In this document: positions 46,695 to 57,798 of the stretch, one piece after another
Layout of the letters: every line of letters begins with the position of its first letter
Numbering within the stretch: the stretch's first letter is position 1
Source: Liriodendron chinense
Taxonomy: Eukaryota > Streptophyta > Magnoliopsida > Magnoliales > Magnoliaceae
DNA length: 64,000 nucleotides
Direction of reading: 5' to 3'
Assembly (NCBI GenBank): GCA_003013855.2
Contig: ML058484.1
Coordinates: forward strand, 12,408,215 to 12,472,214
Translations under genes and position numbers: made by a program
The notes under the pieces: model-generated
What the model saw: the letters and a program-made list of their open reading frames with translations, nothing else
Database searches by the model: none
What the model was told of the DNA's origin: nothing

Positions 46695-47935
46695 ATCGTA
46701 CATTTGGATATAGATTGTCCATCACATGGTGCCCACCTTTGATGTAGATTGTCCATTGTGTGAGCCAAACCTTCAAAGTGGATTGTCTATCATGCAAGGC
46801 CCTTATTGGATGTGGTCCATTTATCATTAGGGGTTGACCTTTGATGTAGACCATCCATCATATGTGGCCACCTTAATGTAGGACACCCATTCACCATCAA
46901 TGCTTATTGTCCTTTATGTGAGCCCCTCAATGTCCACTACCCATCACCCATCAAGTGAAGTCCACATCTGATGTGTCCAAAGTATGGGCCCTACCTTTGA
47001 AATGGATTGTCCATCACGTGGGGCCCACTTTTGATATCCGCCATCCATCGTGTGGGGCACACCTTTTATGTGGATCATCTATCATATCCACTTTGGATAT
47101 GGGTTATCCATCTTGCGAGACCTTGGGTGTGGACCGTTCATTAGGTGGGGCCCACTTGATGTGGATTGTCCATTGCCAGGGGCCACACTTTGATGTGGGT
47201 CATCTCATCATGTGAAGCCCACTATGTCCACCTTGATGTAGACCATTCATTATGTAGGCCCCACCTTCAATATGGGTCATTCATCATGTGGGTCCACCTT
47301 TAATGTTAACTGTCCATCATGTGGGTCCCACCTTTGATGTGGACCACCCATCAAGGGGGCCCCACTTGATGTGGATAATACATCATGCTGGGCATGTGGG
47401 TCATCCATCATATGGGGCCCACTTTTGATGTGAACCATGCATTTATGTGGGCCCACCTTGATGTGGAACATTCATCATGTGAGGCCCCACCTTCAATGTG
47501 GATCGTTCATCATGCAGGCCCACCTTTGATGTCCACTATACATCATGTAGGTCCCACCTTTGTTGTGGACCATCCATCACGTGGGGTTGCATTTTGATTG
47601 GGACATTCATCATGTGGGACCCACCTTTGATGTCCACCATCCATCATGTGGGGCCCACTTGATGTGGATAGTTCATGTGAGGCTACATTTTGATGTGGGT
47701 CATACACCCACCATCCATCATGTGGGTTCCACCTTTGCTATAGACCATCCATCATGTGGGGCCTAACCTTCAATATGGGCCATTCATTATGGGGGCCCAC
47801 CTTTGATGTCAACCTTATATAATGTGGTCCCACATTCAATATTCATTATCCATCATGTGGGGCCCACTGATGTGGATCATTCATCATGTGAGGCCGCACC
47901 TTCAATATGGGTCCTTCAACATATGGGCTTACCTT
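46695..47935. repeat. Minisatellite of about 34-bp GTGGGCCCACC/GATGTGGACCATCC units
   Basis: The words CCATCATGTGGGGCCCACC and TTTGATGTGGACCATCCATC recur about every 34 bp for 1.24 kb, roughly 35 degenerate units. Early units (46700-46900) are most diverged. The unit vocabulary (GTGGGGCCCACC, GATGTGGA, CCATCCAT) is that of the fold-back MITE family's termini. Open frames across it are repeat artefacts. Confidence 0.85.
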
Positions 47936-48101
47936 AGATAGGTTGTAAAGAGAAGAGAAGAGGGCAAGATGGGAATGACATGAAAGCATAAGGATAAATT
48001 TATCCAAATTATTGCAAAAAATGCCTACCCTGCATAAGTCAGATGAGCTCTTAAAAAACAAGTAATCTCTCAATCACTGATTTTTTAAGAGATTTTTACT
48101 A

Positions 48102-48179
48102 GTTTCTAAAAAGTTAAGTGATAAAATTAGAGTTTTACCAGTTTCTAAAAAGTTAAGTGATAAAATTAGAGTTTTACCA
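48102..48179. repeat. Exact 39-bp tandem duplication
   Basis: 48102-48140 and 48141-48179 are identical, each starting GTTTCTAAAAAGTTAAGTGA. The perfect identity points to a recent slippage-type event. Confidence 0.95.
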
Positions 48180-48327
48180 GACACTTTACTTTAAAATAAA
48201 AGCTTACTTTTTTTAGAATGAGTAAGTATGCTTTTATTAGTAGAGATGCTACTTTAATAGGTGTCCTTTAAACTCTGACTCATATAAATTGACTGTATTT
48301 CGAATGGAAATGAACCTAGCACAGAGA

Positions 48328-48360
48328 GGAGGGGGGGAGGGGGGGGGGGCGGGGGGGGGG
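48328..48360. repeat. Poly-G tract
   Basis: G runs of 7 to 10 or more interrupted by single A or C bases. As with the tracts at 22.6 kb, exact length may be uncertain. Confidence 0.85.
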
Positions 48361-48659
48361 AATCACATCGCTTTCCTTTCTTCCCATTACACATTCCACA
48401 CATGTGGGTCCACTTGTGTAGATGGTTTTTGCATACCCTTGGCCCAACTCTTAAGGGCTTAAGTATTGGGCTCACATTTTCTCCATATGAGATAAATTTA
48501 AAAGGGTAAGAAGGCCAATATAGACCAAAACAATAGTTTATTGACAGCTTTGATCAGATGAATCCTAACTGTATGTTTTCTTTTTTACAAACTTGGATCT
48601 ATCTAAACCAGGATTTATATATTTTAACTTATAATATGAACTTCTGTATGGTTTTCATT

Positions 48660-48755
48660 TCTAACATCTGCATAATTTTTGTGATCATTTCCTAAAATGA
48701 GCAGGTGAATTGGATAGACGGAGTGGATACAACACATACATAACGGTGGGCCCTG
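48660..48755. mobile_element. Right tip of a fold-back MITE
   Basis: CCTAAAATGAGCAGG, GGATAGACGGAGTGG and TACAACACATACATAACGG are the family's right-terminal motifs. It lies 180 bp before the second gene's start codon. Confidence 0.5.
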
Positions 48756-48909
48756 AGGGGCTCAGGGCTGCAGGAATCTCCAACAGTTGGGCTAGGCCAC
48801 AGTCCGGGCCTAGCTTAGTGGCCAAGCCCACGCCCTACACTTCCACCAGTTCGGCGGCACTGCCGCTAAACCCCTCTATTGCCCTCTCTCCCTCGCTCCC
48901 CCTAAAACC

Positions 48910-48937
48910 CCAACGAGAGAGAGAGAGAGAGCGAGAG
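48910..48937 (+). promoter_or_regulatory. GA-rich 5' leader of the PPR-like gene
   Basis: A GAGAGAGA tract directly precedes the ATG, comparable with the CT-rich leader of the first gene. No TATA box is evident. Confidence 0.4.
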
Positions 48938-49134
48938 ATGCAAATGTCGTCAAAACTCCGCAGCGTACCGCTTCTTCTAAGAGTTCCGATTTCTGTAAAA
49001 TCCCATCAATTTCTTCTCTCCTCCGACCATTTTCACACCACTCATCAATGGCAGCAGGAGCGGCAGCAGCACTCGTTCTTCTCTTCTCTTTCAATCCCTC
49101 CTTCATCTGGCCTTTCAATCCCACCTCCTTCAGG

Positions 49135-49195
<61 letters not shown>

Positions 49196-52100
49196 ATCTC
49201 TCCACTACCAAAAGTAGAAATATAGGGGCAAATGCATCCAGAATGGGGGTATAAATATCATTCCCACTACTTAAATGACTTGAAGGGGGTGTAAATATGC
49301 TCTATTCTTTACCGATCCGCAGAATTCCATACATGTGGGGCCTGCATTTGGCAATCCAAACCGTCAATCCAATGGGCCCCGCTATGGATCACAGGCGCCT
49401 TGGAAATCTTCAAAATTCGAAGGTCACGGCACTTTGTTGGTGGCCTACAGATGGATGGTTAAATACGAAAGGTGGCAACTGTTCGCCGTTGATGGAATAT
49501 GGTCCAAAGATCAAGCAGCTTGCGTCTTCCAATCTGGGAGATTTCTGGGGCATCCCCACTTCAGATCAAAGGTTTGGATCGGCGAGCTGTGGGCCCCACA
49601 TGTCAGCTAACTGAATGTTTGAGCAGGATCCTATAATTGCTCTCCTCTGCTATTGCATATTGCAGGGATTGCTCATGGCAGTTGGGTATATTTTACTGCC
49701 ACTGTTCAGCCAATGGGGCATCATCCTTTGTGCTCGATGATGGCGAGAGCATGTTTAACGTCAGAAGCAACTCAAGTGAATGAAGGTCCCACAGGTGGTG
49801 TTTTTTTTTCCTCATAATTTGTTGATTATTCTTGTCTGTGCTCCTTTTCATTTTCAACTTGGCTGAATTTCAGGTTGAATCATTTCTTATTTCATTTTCT
49901 CCAATTTAAATGGAATGGAAATATTTATTTTCTAATGGCAGCAATAAATTTTTAGAAACCAAACAAACCCATGACTATGCACTGAAAGGATGATGAAAAA
50001 TCATATGAGCCCCAGGAATCTGTCCACCGCAAGAAGCAAAAACAAAAACCCATTTCTACATCCGACAAAAGCCTGAAGACCCAGTGCCAGCCTATCACCT
50101 TCCCCCTATTGGAAGTTTATTTCAGACAATTCTGACCAGTTGTTAAAGTTCTGTAGTTTTGTTTTTAAAAACTTGACCAAAGCCCTGCCAACAGAGACAT
50201 CCTCTGTAATGTCTGTTGCTTATTTACGTGGATAACTAGTTCGAAGGATGGAAAAAAAATTAAAAAAATAAAAATTGAAAACCGACTTTGGCATCACCAA
50301 GTCTATCTCGAACAATGCAAAATCTTCCTCTGCATCTCCTCCATGAAGGACAATGAATAAATAGTGTTCCACTGACTTTGCATTGCTCAAACATGGGATA
50401 CAACCCTTCTTAATTATCATGATCCCTTTCCGTAGAAAATTTACATTAAGGGCTGGTCTTTGCTGATTGGCCAAGCTGTAAACACTCCACTTGACGATAG
50501 ACGTCCCTAAGACCATTTGATCGGATTCGACTTGGAGGGTTAAAAAAAAAAAAAAAACTCTGCAAAACGATAACTGGGATGGGACCGAGTTGCACTGCAA
50601 CTTGGCCGCACCATAGTTTTTAAATGGGTTTTTCCATATTGTATCATTTTCCGATGATATGGGTTTGTATTGCCCGATTTGAGGCCTTATTGGGTCGATG
50701 CACTCATATTGCCCAAAGAGGATACCGGTATGTATTAGTAGATATGTATTGACATCAGACGATACGTCAAGTCATCGGCCCTGCCCCCTTTATTTTCTCC
50801 ATTAAAAAATTATGCACAAAAATTGGATTTCCTTTCCCCATTCCCAGGTTTTTGGAGGTGCTGCTGTGTGTCCTCTACATATTTATGCTCCTTAGATACT
50901 CCAAAACTATAGAAAAACTGCTCAAATTCTATAAATAAGATCCCTTGCCTCCAAGCAAATGCCCTTTTGTCTATGTTTCATTCTTGACACTCTCACCCTT
51001 ATCCTTCTCTTCCCTTCTTTCCCAACCTTAAAGAGAAAGACTCATCCCTTGGAGATTAGAATCTTGCAAAGAAGGAGAAGAAAAGCAACTAAGGATCAAG
51101 AGAAAGAGTAGGTTAAGATGATACAAGAACTTGTAAATCTTCTTCTGAGGCACTAGCAGGGGAGAGAGCGTCAATCCATTGGATTTTGAGAAATGGTTCC
51201 AAAACCATTGCAAATGGGGATTTTGAAGTTCTTCTTTCCTCCCTCAAATCTCTTAAGTCCAGGTACTCCTTAGAGAGCAAAAAACTATCGCAAGATGGAG
51301 TTTTCTAGACATTACACTGCTACATTTCCTACACAGTCTTTTCTCCTTGTTTATTTTTATTTATTTCTTTGAGTTAAGGATATTTACTTGAAGCTCTAAT
51401 CCCAATATTTTGATTCTAGAAAAGTACATAACATCTTAACACGGGCAGAGAAGGGCGCCTAATACCATCCTTCTCCTCAAGGCCCCTACCTGAAATCTCA
51501 GAGAATCTAGACTGCAAATGGAGTAATTCAATCAAACCTCTAATAAAGCACTTGGATATGTGGCTCTACGGTTTTTGGTCTCTCACAGGATCCGCCAAAT
51601 TTTGGTTGGTGGCGACTCCCTTTTTTTATTTTGCCAAGATTTTTTGGCTGGTGTGCTGGTTTGTTTCATACAAGCAAACACAACAACTCTAGGTGGGCCC
51701 TAATAAGATCAAATCCTAGCCATAGGGACTCCTCTCCTGTCGTCAGCATTTTTGAGAATTTGAGATATTTGCAGAAAGATTTCACCTTGAAATCTATTGA
51801 GCCATCTAATCTCGATAACCATCTGTTCCTGTTAGTTAGTGAAGGCACTCATATATGAAGCCGCCCTTGAAGCGGTATTCCTTAATCTCTTAGTCTAAAC
51901 GTTGTTTTTTTTTTTTTTCCCGAAAGTAAGGGTCTTATACCACATATCCCTCAAACACTGAAAAAATTGCTTGATCGTAACTTCCTTCATAGTGTTTCAA
52001 TTGTACATGATTGTGGAAAAATCCTAGCATAAAGGCCCATTTCCGCACTATAGGTCTCTCAAAATCTAATCCAGGATCCATCCTTGACTCTGACTTAGCC

Positions 52101-54387
52101 CCCTTTTGAGAAAGTATATTTTTCTTCTAGAGAGGCCACATTCCAAATTCCTAGCTCTTTATATTGAGAAGATGCTTTTATCCACTCCCCTCTTCTCATC
52201 CCATATTTGCAAGAAATGAACGCATCCGTTGGTTATCATTCTCTTCCTTGAAATGCTGTATAACTCTTTTCCGAAGGGTTGATTGATATTCCTGAACTCT
52301 ATTGCCCCTTTTTTGCAACTTGCAAACCTCTCCCCATTCCACAAGCCAGAATTTATCTTCCTCTACTTTACTCCAATTGGGGCTGTGGATGGTATAATAA
52401 TTAAGAATATGGTTCATGATTAGTTGGATTGGGGATTGTAATGGGTTAGGATTTGGATAGTTGGGTATTGTTTTAGTAGAAAATGGGGTTTTGGTGAAAC
52501 CACAATGGTTATGATTGTGGGTTCGGGGTGAATATGGGTAGATTAGGATTTGGGTTGCAAGGATGATTGCACTTATGCTAGGGCTGCAAGGGTAGGGGTT
52601 GGAGTAGGGTTAGGGCTGGAATTCGGGTTTGTGAACTAGGTTTAGGGTATATGGTTGAGGAAAATTGGGCCAACCAGAGTTGGGTTTAGGGTTTAGGGTA
52701 GTTGAACAGGTTTTGAGAAAAAATAGAAGAAAGAAAGAAAAAAAAAAAAACACTATTCCCGAGAGGGAAGTTGCTATGATATCATAGTTGATGGAGACAT
52801 CTGAAATTTGCAGTCCTGATTTGTTTCAATCTTAGAGCATTCAATGATGTACCTTCATCCACAGAGTCCAACACTACCTGCAGGTTGTAGGGGATGCTTT
52901 GATCACCTCAATCTCTCGAATGAACTCATACGGGGAATAGGAGATGATAGCAGGAAGTCCAAAAGAAATAAAGGGGTAGTTGTGTGGAGTCAACCACACA
53001 ATAAATAGAGGAGTCTCACCGTTAGGGTTTTGGAAGAATCTCACATCAAGGAATTCTAATTCTACCAGGATTACAAAAGGAACTTTTTTGTTTGATTGAA
53101 TATATGCACTTGTCCTTAGGTTATAGCCTCTAGGCTATGTATGGGTCTCTTTACAATATAATTCCCACTTAGACATCAGTTTACTTGTTCCCCATAAGAC
53201 TCCTAATCACTTGCTTAACACGTCTTACCTAAAAGTAAAGTAACTAATGAAGAAATCCTAAAAAAATACACTCACCGTTCCAAAAAAAAAAAAGGAAGAA
53301 GAAGAAGAAAGGAAAAAGAAAAAAGAAAAAAAGAAGAAAAAAAGAAAAGGAAATCCTAAAAATACTCAAACCGTCCACTCCATACAGAGCCATATGGCTC
53401 AAAGAGGTTCTGCAGTTGTACAAAATCCCCAATTACTTGGTAAAAGGACTGTTGCTGGGATCTGTTGGTCCCAAAGTCCAATTGGCTCTAATTATGGCCA
53501 TCTTATTGGATCCATGGGCCCTGCTGTCCAATTGGATCATGGATTTCATCCTGTTCTTCAGCCAGCCAGCCACTGGGGTTCGCCTTTGGAACCTTTTGAT
53601 GATTGCTTGTCTTCCTGCGTTGATGAGGTTCTGCCTTTTTTAGCTGTAGTGCATGCTACTGTTATATGATGTTCAAGGAAACAAATCAAGTTGGTGTGGT
53701 CATGACAGAGTCTTGAGTTAAATTTGTCTTCCATCATTCGGGTCCGTATGTTGTCTAATTTTTGGTAATTGTAGTTCAAAATAAGTTACTGAAAAAAAAG
53801 GTTTGATTATTGATATTGCTACTTTTAGCCATTGCAGCATATCAGCATCTGTGAGGATTAAGTCATTTTTTTAATGGGAAATTCTAAGACCTTACTCTTA
53901 TTCTTCCTTGCGTGATTTGTAAATCAATTAATAAGATGCATCTATTGGATGTTCTACTGACGGAATGCCTTCACGATATTGACTGCAGAGACTGTAAGTG
54001 AGCTATTTCTGAAAATGAGTCAATCTGTTAAAGCTGAGACCATGCCTCCAAATGCTTGGTTGTGGTCACTAGTTCAAAACTGTGCAAACCGAGAGGACAT
54101 AATGCTTCTATTCCAAATATTGCAGGACCTTCGAAGATTTGTTAGTTATTCCGACCGTTCAATAAGTTCATCCACTGTTCCTTTTCCGGGTTTTCTGTTT
54201 GCATAATGTTTTTGCACAATGGATGTTGCTTTGCTTTGGAATAAAACCAGCATCATTCAACAGCTTAAACTGTGTTCTGTCTTTTGTCTGCAGAGGCTAT
54301 CAAACCTTCGCATCCATTCGAATTTTAATTCTCATCTTTGTCTAAGAATTGCGGAGGCATGTGCTCGTGCAGGTGCCCTTGACTATG
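48938..54387 (+). CDS. Partial PPR-like, probably mitochondrial protein (exons 1-4)
   Basis: Exons 48938-49133, 49666-49794, 53989-54140 and 54294-54387 join in phase with GT-AG borders and no stop, giving about 190 aa. The N-terminus is rich in S, R, L and Q and poor in acidic residues, like a mitochondrial presequence. Exons 3-4 encode helical sequence with ETMPPNAWLWSLVQNC and ILQDLRRFRLSNLRIH. I associate this with the plant PPR/TPR-like family represented by Arabidopsis At4g35850; that match is from memory and is an inference. Exon 1 could start at M1 or M3. The downstream exons must lie beyond 64000 or be lost: I found no continuation in 54388-64000. Exons 1-2 are less certain than 3-4. 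Confidence 0.65.
49138..49200. repeat. CT microsatellite in intron 1
   Basis: Uninterrupted TCTCTC of about 48 bp directly downstream of the exon 1 donor. Its reading-through explains several apparent serine/leucine ORFs. Confidence 0.95.
50256..50560 (-). pseudogene. Probable degraded LINE zf-RVT remnant
   Basis: The minus strand has GCIPCLSNAKSVEHYLFIV followed by IDLVMPKSVFNF. The order resembles the zf-RVT region of the LINE at 13-20 kb (CLMCMADDESIDHLFIHC ... AWVMPKSVEDLL). Key cysteines are only partly kept. Confidence 0.45.
50640..51640 (+). other. Possible Ty3/gypsy LTR and primer-binding region
   Basis: The sequence ends in TTTGGTTGGTGGCGACTCCC (51601-51620), which resembles the region after the 5' LTR in some plant Ty3/gypsy elements. 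No pol domain follows. Low certainty. Confidence 0.25.
52150..52410 (-). pseudogene. Probable degraded LINE reverse-transcriptase tail
   Basis: The minus strand reads LVEWGEVCKLQK, then a region ending SFLANMG, comparable with LLRWEEVCKPVKEGG ... LVAAKYG of the larger LINE. With the zf-RVT remnant at 50256-50560 the order is right for one minus-strand LINE interrupted by about 1.6 kb of other sequence. Confidence 0.4.
52540..52715. repeat. TTTAGGG/TTAGGG-like degenerate stretch
   Basis: AGGGTTAGGG, GGTTTAGGG and GGGTTTAGGGTTTAGGG occur with other GGGTT words. Only two adjacent perfect plant telomere units are present, so this is at most an interstitial telomere-like patch. Confidence 0.5.
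53394..53669 (+). other. Orphan 91-codon ORF inside PPR-gene intron 2
   Basis: An open frame with a balanced, not low-complexity, composition (GKRTVAGICWSQSPIGSNYG and so on). It recalls a gene fragment but no family was recognised. It could be an alternative or retained exon, captured gene sequence or chance. Confidence 0.25.
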
Positions 54388-55658
54388 GTAAGTTTTTGAA
54401 ATTTTCAAGTGAACTATTTGTAATCATCACTTTCTCCACATAATGACTATTTCATGATTTAATAATTATCTTAAGCAAAGCAGAAATATTCATGCATACT
54501 ACCTACCCCCCCCAACACACACACACACACACACAAACATCATTGTTCGGAGAAATGTTTTAAATATCGACAATATCGGCCGATATATTCCACAATATAT
54601 CTTGTATCCCACCTGTGCAATATGAAACGCAGAGGTAGTGCCGATATATACCACATATTTGATCTGGTGAGCATTTTCAATTTCCGATCCTTTTGTTTTG
54701 TTGAAATTACGTTAAATCAGTGTCAAATGGTTAAAAATCCATTGGTTCTTCATGTTTTGCATGAAAAATCATGGAGTTGGAGCTTTGATTTCGAATCCAT
54801 TGGTTCTTCATGTTCTCCATGTTTTTTTTTTGAAATTTTCCTTCAACCAGCAGTCAATTGAGACTAATTTTGAAGTATTTGATGAAATGATCATCTCATA
54901 CGCTCTAATTTCAAAATTTGAGTGTAGGTGGTCCAATTTGGAGAAAATTGTGGAAGAAATCGAAATTTTCCAAATTTCTTCTAAATTGCTTGCAGTGTTG
55001 TACTCTAAACAGGAAATCAAGCATGTATGAGGGCTGATCTACTGATTTGTTAAGTCATTGTCAATTTTTGGAAAATAAAAATCATTTTTAATAAAAAATT
55101 ATTAAAATACTATTTTTTTTCTTTCGAAATTTCCCTTCAACCAGCTGTCAATTGAGACTAATTTAGGAGTGTTTGATGAAATGATCATCACATACACTCA
55201 AAATGTTATGCATTCAATTTGAATATAGTTGCATTAGTTTAATCAGACAATGCATAACTTAGGACCCTATACAAAGGAAACCTATTGTGTGCACTTCTTT
55301 TTTGAGATTTTAAGATTTGGAAGTGTGCATTAAGGTCTTTTTTAACAATCCCTGAAGTTTCATTGAAAATTTCAACCATTTTCCCAATGTTTCCCCATGT
55401 TTCCAAAAAGTGCAATAAATTACCTGATACAAACGATACATCACGTGTGATAACCGATATGTATTTGTATCCAAAGGGTGCAATATGTAACGTGATACCG
55501 ATAGTTCTAAAACAATATATCCCGTGTGATAACCAATATGTATTTGTATCCCAAGGGTGCGATATGTAACGTGATACCGATAGTTCTAACATTTGTCCTT
55601 GATATTATTGAAATATCCCTGATATTATCCGCATCTCCAGCTCGGCAATACCGATAAC
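54388..55658. repeat. GATAT/CGATA-rich repeats with local duplications
   Basis: Unit 1 (55431-55510) and unit 2 (55511-55589) are about 80 bp each and share CGTGTGATAACC, ATATGTATTTGTATCC and ATGTAACGTGATACCGATAG. Another pair (about 54835-54905 and 55130-55205) shares TTCAACCAGC and GTCAATTGAGACTAATTT. Degenerate CGATAT words continue beyond the hAT MITE to about 57110. An AC microsatellite lies at 54518-54536. No exon was found. Confidence 0.6.
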
Positions 55659-56414
55659 TAGAGCTGGGCACAAACCAAGTCAACTTGAAAGCTCGGCTCA
55701 GATTGGTTTGAAAAAGCTCGGCTTGGATTGGTTCAAATGGAAGTTCAAACCAAACCAAGCCTCGGAGTCAAGCTCATTTGAAAAAACAAACCAAGCTCAA
55801 ACTAGGGTAGTACAGGCTCGGCTCGGCTCGGCTCTAAGCTCGATTTGTTTCAGCTCGTTTGATTCAGCTTGATTCGGCTCGTAGATTGTAAGTACACTGT
55901 TTCTTGTGGTGTGATCCACTTGAGCTTTGGGTATGATTCCATTTTGGGATCATGTCCTAAAATGATATGTAAAACAGATGGACAACATGGATAATACATA
56001 ATACATATACATGAATGCACACTGTTTCCTTGCACTTGTAAAATTATGCTCATGTACTTTTGTTTGGAAAATGCTCTTACATGTCTATTTTGAAGCTGCA
56101 CTCCTTTGGAGGATGTTAAACATAATATAGTAAGATACGTTTGTACTTTTTTTTGTAACTTTTTAAATTCTTTCTATTTAAATAAACAAGTAAAAAAAGA
56201 GCCGCCACCTGTTTGAACTCGGCCCGACCCGGTTCAAAATTTTAGACCAAACCGATCTCGGTTCGAACCAGATTTTTCTGGAGCAAACCAAACTCGGGCT
56301 GCATGGGTCGGCCCAAAACCCAAACCAAACCAATCCACAAACTGAGGTGGCACAAAAACAAGCCAAACCAAACTAGGGCTAACTCGTCTCGACCCGGATC
56401 GTTGCCCACCTCTA
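55659..56414. mobile_element. hAT-type MITE with perfect 8-bp target duplication
   Basis: The left end TAGAGCTGGGCACAAACC pairs with the right end GTTGCCCACCTCTA. CCGATAAC flanks it exactly at 55651-55658 and 56415-56422, itself one of the CGATA words of the surrounding repeat. The interior repeats GCTCGGCTCGG and AAACCAAACC. A fold-back MITE fragment (about 55890-56020) is nested inside. Confidence 0.87.
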
Positions 56415-57130
56415 CCGATAACACTAGTAGCAATGGCAATAACATTGGTAGTATAAAAAATTCCAAGTATCAGCGATTTATCGCTAATATTTTCGATTGT
56501 GTAAATTTTAGGTGTCGCTTGTATCAATATTGCCAATGTATCGCTAAGTATTACTAATATATCAATATTGCCAATATTTTCGACTATGTAAATTCTAGAT
56601 GTCGCTTGTATCGCCAGTTTATTTCAATAAAATTGCCAATTTATCAATATCACCAGAAATTTTTCATTAAAAAAATTCCCATTTCAAATTTTTTTATGAG
56701 CGCATAGCTATATGCAGTGTTCAAATCGTCAATGATATTATCGTTATCGCAACATAAGCGATATCGAGATGATAGTCTTTCGTTTTCTTTCCAGTTGTGG
56801 ATAATTTCTCAATGAAATATCATGTGTTGTCGATGTTTTGAAATATCGATGGATGTTTGGATGGAATTTTGAATGGTTGGATGGGTAGATGGGATAGATG
56901 GGGTGGTTGGACTGATTTCTTATGACAACACTTGCATTTATGCTTAAGCTCCCATTTAATGGAAACTTATCATGTATGCAATTTTTTTATTCTTAAATAT
57001 GCAACCATGTATTTTAGCATCGCTTGAAGTTTTATTGAAAAATTCCATCATTTTACCTATGTTTCCCCACATTTCCGATTATCGGCGATATCGATATTGT
57101 TTCTGTACGCTCGGCTAGCGAAACTTGTAT

Positions 57131-57152
57131 GTACACACACACACACACACAC
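57131..57152. repeat. AC microsatellite
   Basis: ACACAC tract of about 22 bp immediately before the tandem repeat at 57160. Confidence 0.9.
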
Positions 57153-57159
57153 TCAGTGG

Positions 57160-57523
57160 ATTACTTCCAACCTGTTAAGTGCTTGTGACATCCAATCCTC
57201 TTAATAGGTTGGCCCCACCATGAGGATCATTTAGTGCAAAAATCAGCCCTATCCAGTCATCACGTGAGCCACACCATAGAAAATAATGTATGGCCATTGA
57301 TAAATAGCACAATACAAGTGTGGTCCACTTGATCAGTGGATGGGGCTGATTTTTGCATGAAGTGTTCCTCGATTACTCTCAACCTGTGATGTTCTTGTGA
57401 TATCCAATCCTCCTAATAGGTTGGCCCCACCATGATGATCATCTAGTGCAAAAGTCAGCCTATCTAGTCATCAAGTGAGCCACACCAAGAAAACAGTGTA
57501 TAACCATTGATAAATAGCACAAT
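57160..57523. repeat. Duplicated 155-bp unit with an inverted fragment between copies
   Basis: Copies at about 57160-57313 and 57371-57523 share GGTTGGCCCCACCATGA.G, ATCATCTAGTGCAAAA-like and TTGATAAATAGCACAATA blocks. The spacer holds the reverse complement of the GTGCAAAAATCAGCCC segment, so the whole can fold back. Confidence 0.8.
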
Positions 57524-57539
57524 AAGTTGATTTGAGAAG

Positions 57540-57798
57540 TTTGGAAGGGAAAGGAAGAAGAAGAGACAGAAGAAGAGAAGAGACAGAAGAAGAGAAGAGA
57601 AGAAGAAGAGAAAAGGAGAATTTGTGAGAGAAGGGCTTCTTGTGTGGGCTTCTTGGGTCTAAGAGCTACCTAAGCCCTAATACACTCTTATTATATTACT
57701 AGAGAACACTCTTACATACTCTAGAGGAACACAAAGGATTGTCTACTCGACACATCCCCACACTAACATTATATACATTGCATTATCTTTCTATACTC
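57540..57798 (-). mobile_element. Probable 3' LTR of the second reverse copia
   Basis: It lies just downstream (minus sense) of the copia RNase H end, separated by a CAACTTGAGGCAGAG tract comparable with the polypurine tract at 20768. It includes a GAAGAGA-rich stretch. The TG/CA ends are not clear. Confidence 0.5.

Noticed and set aside
46955..47766. Several ORFs rich in HHVGPTFD
   Set aside because: They are translations of the minisatellite in different frames and strands.
49048..49254. ORF ending in LSLSLSLS
   Set aside because: Read-through of the CT microsatellite after PPR-gene exon 1, in another frame.
52540..52715. Interstitial telomere array
   Set aside because: Only two adjacent perfect TTTAGGG units; the rest is degenerate GGGTT-rich sequence.
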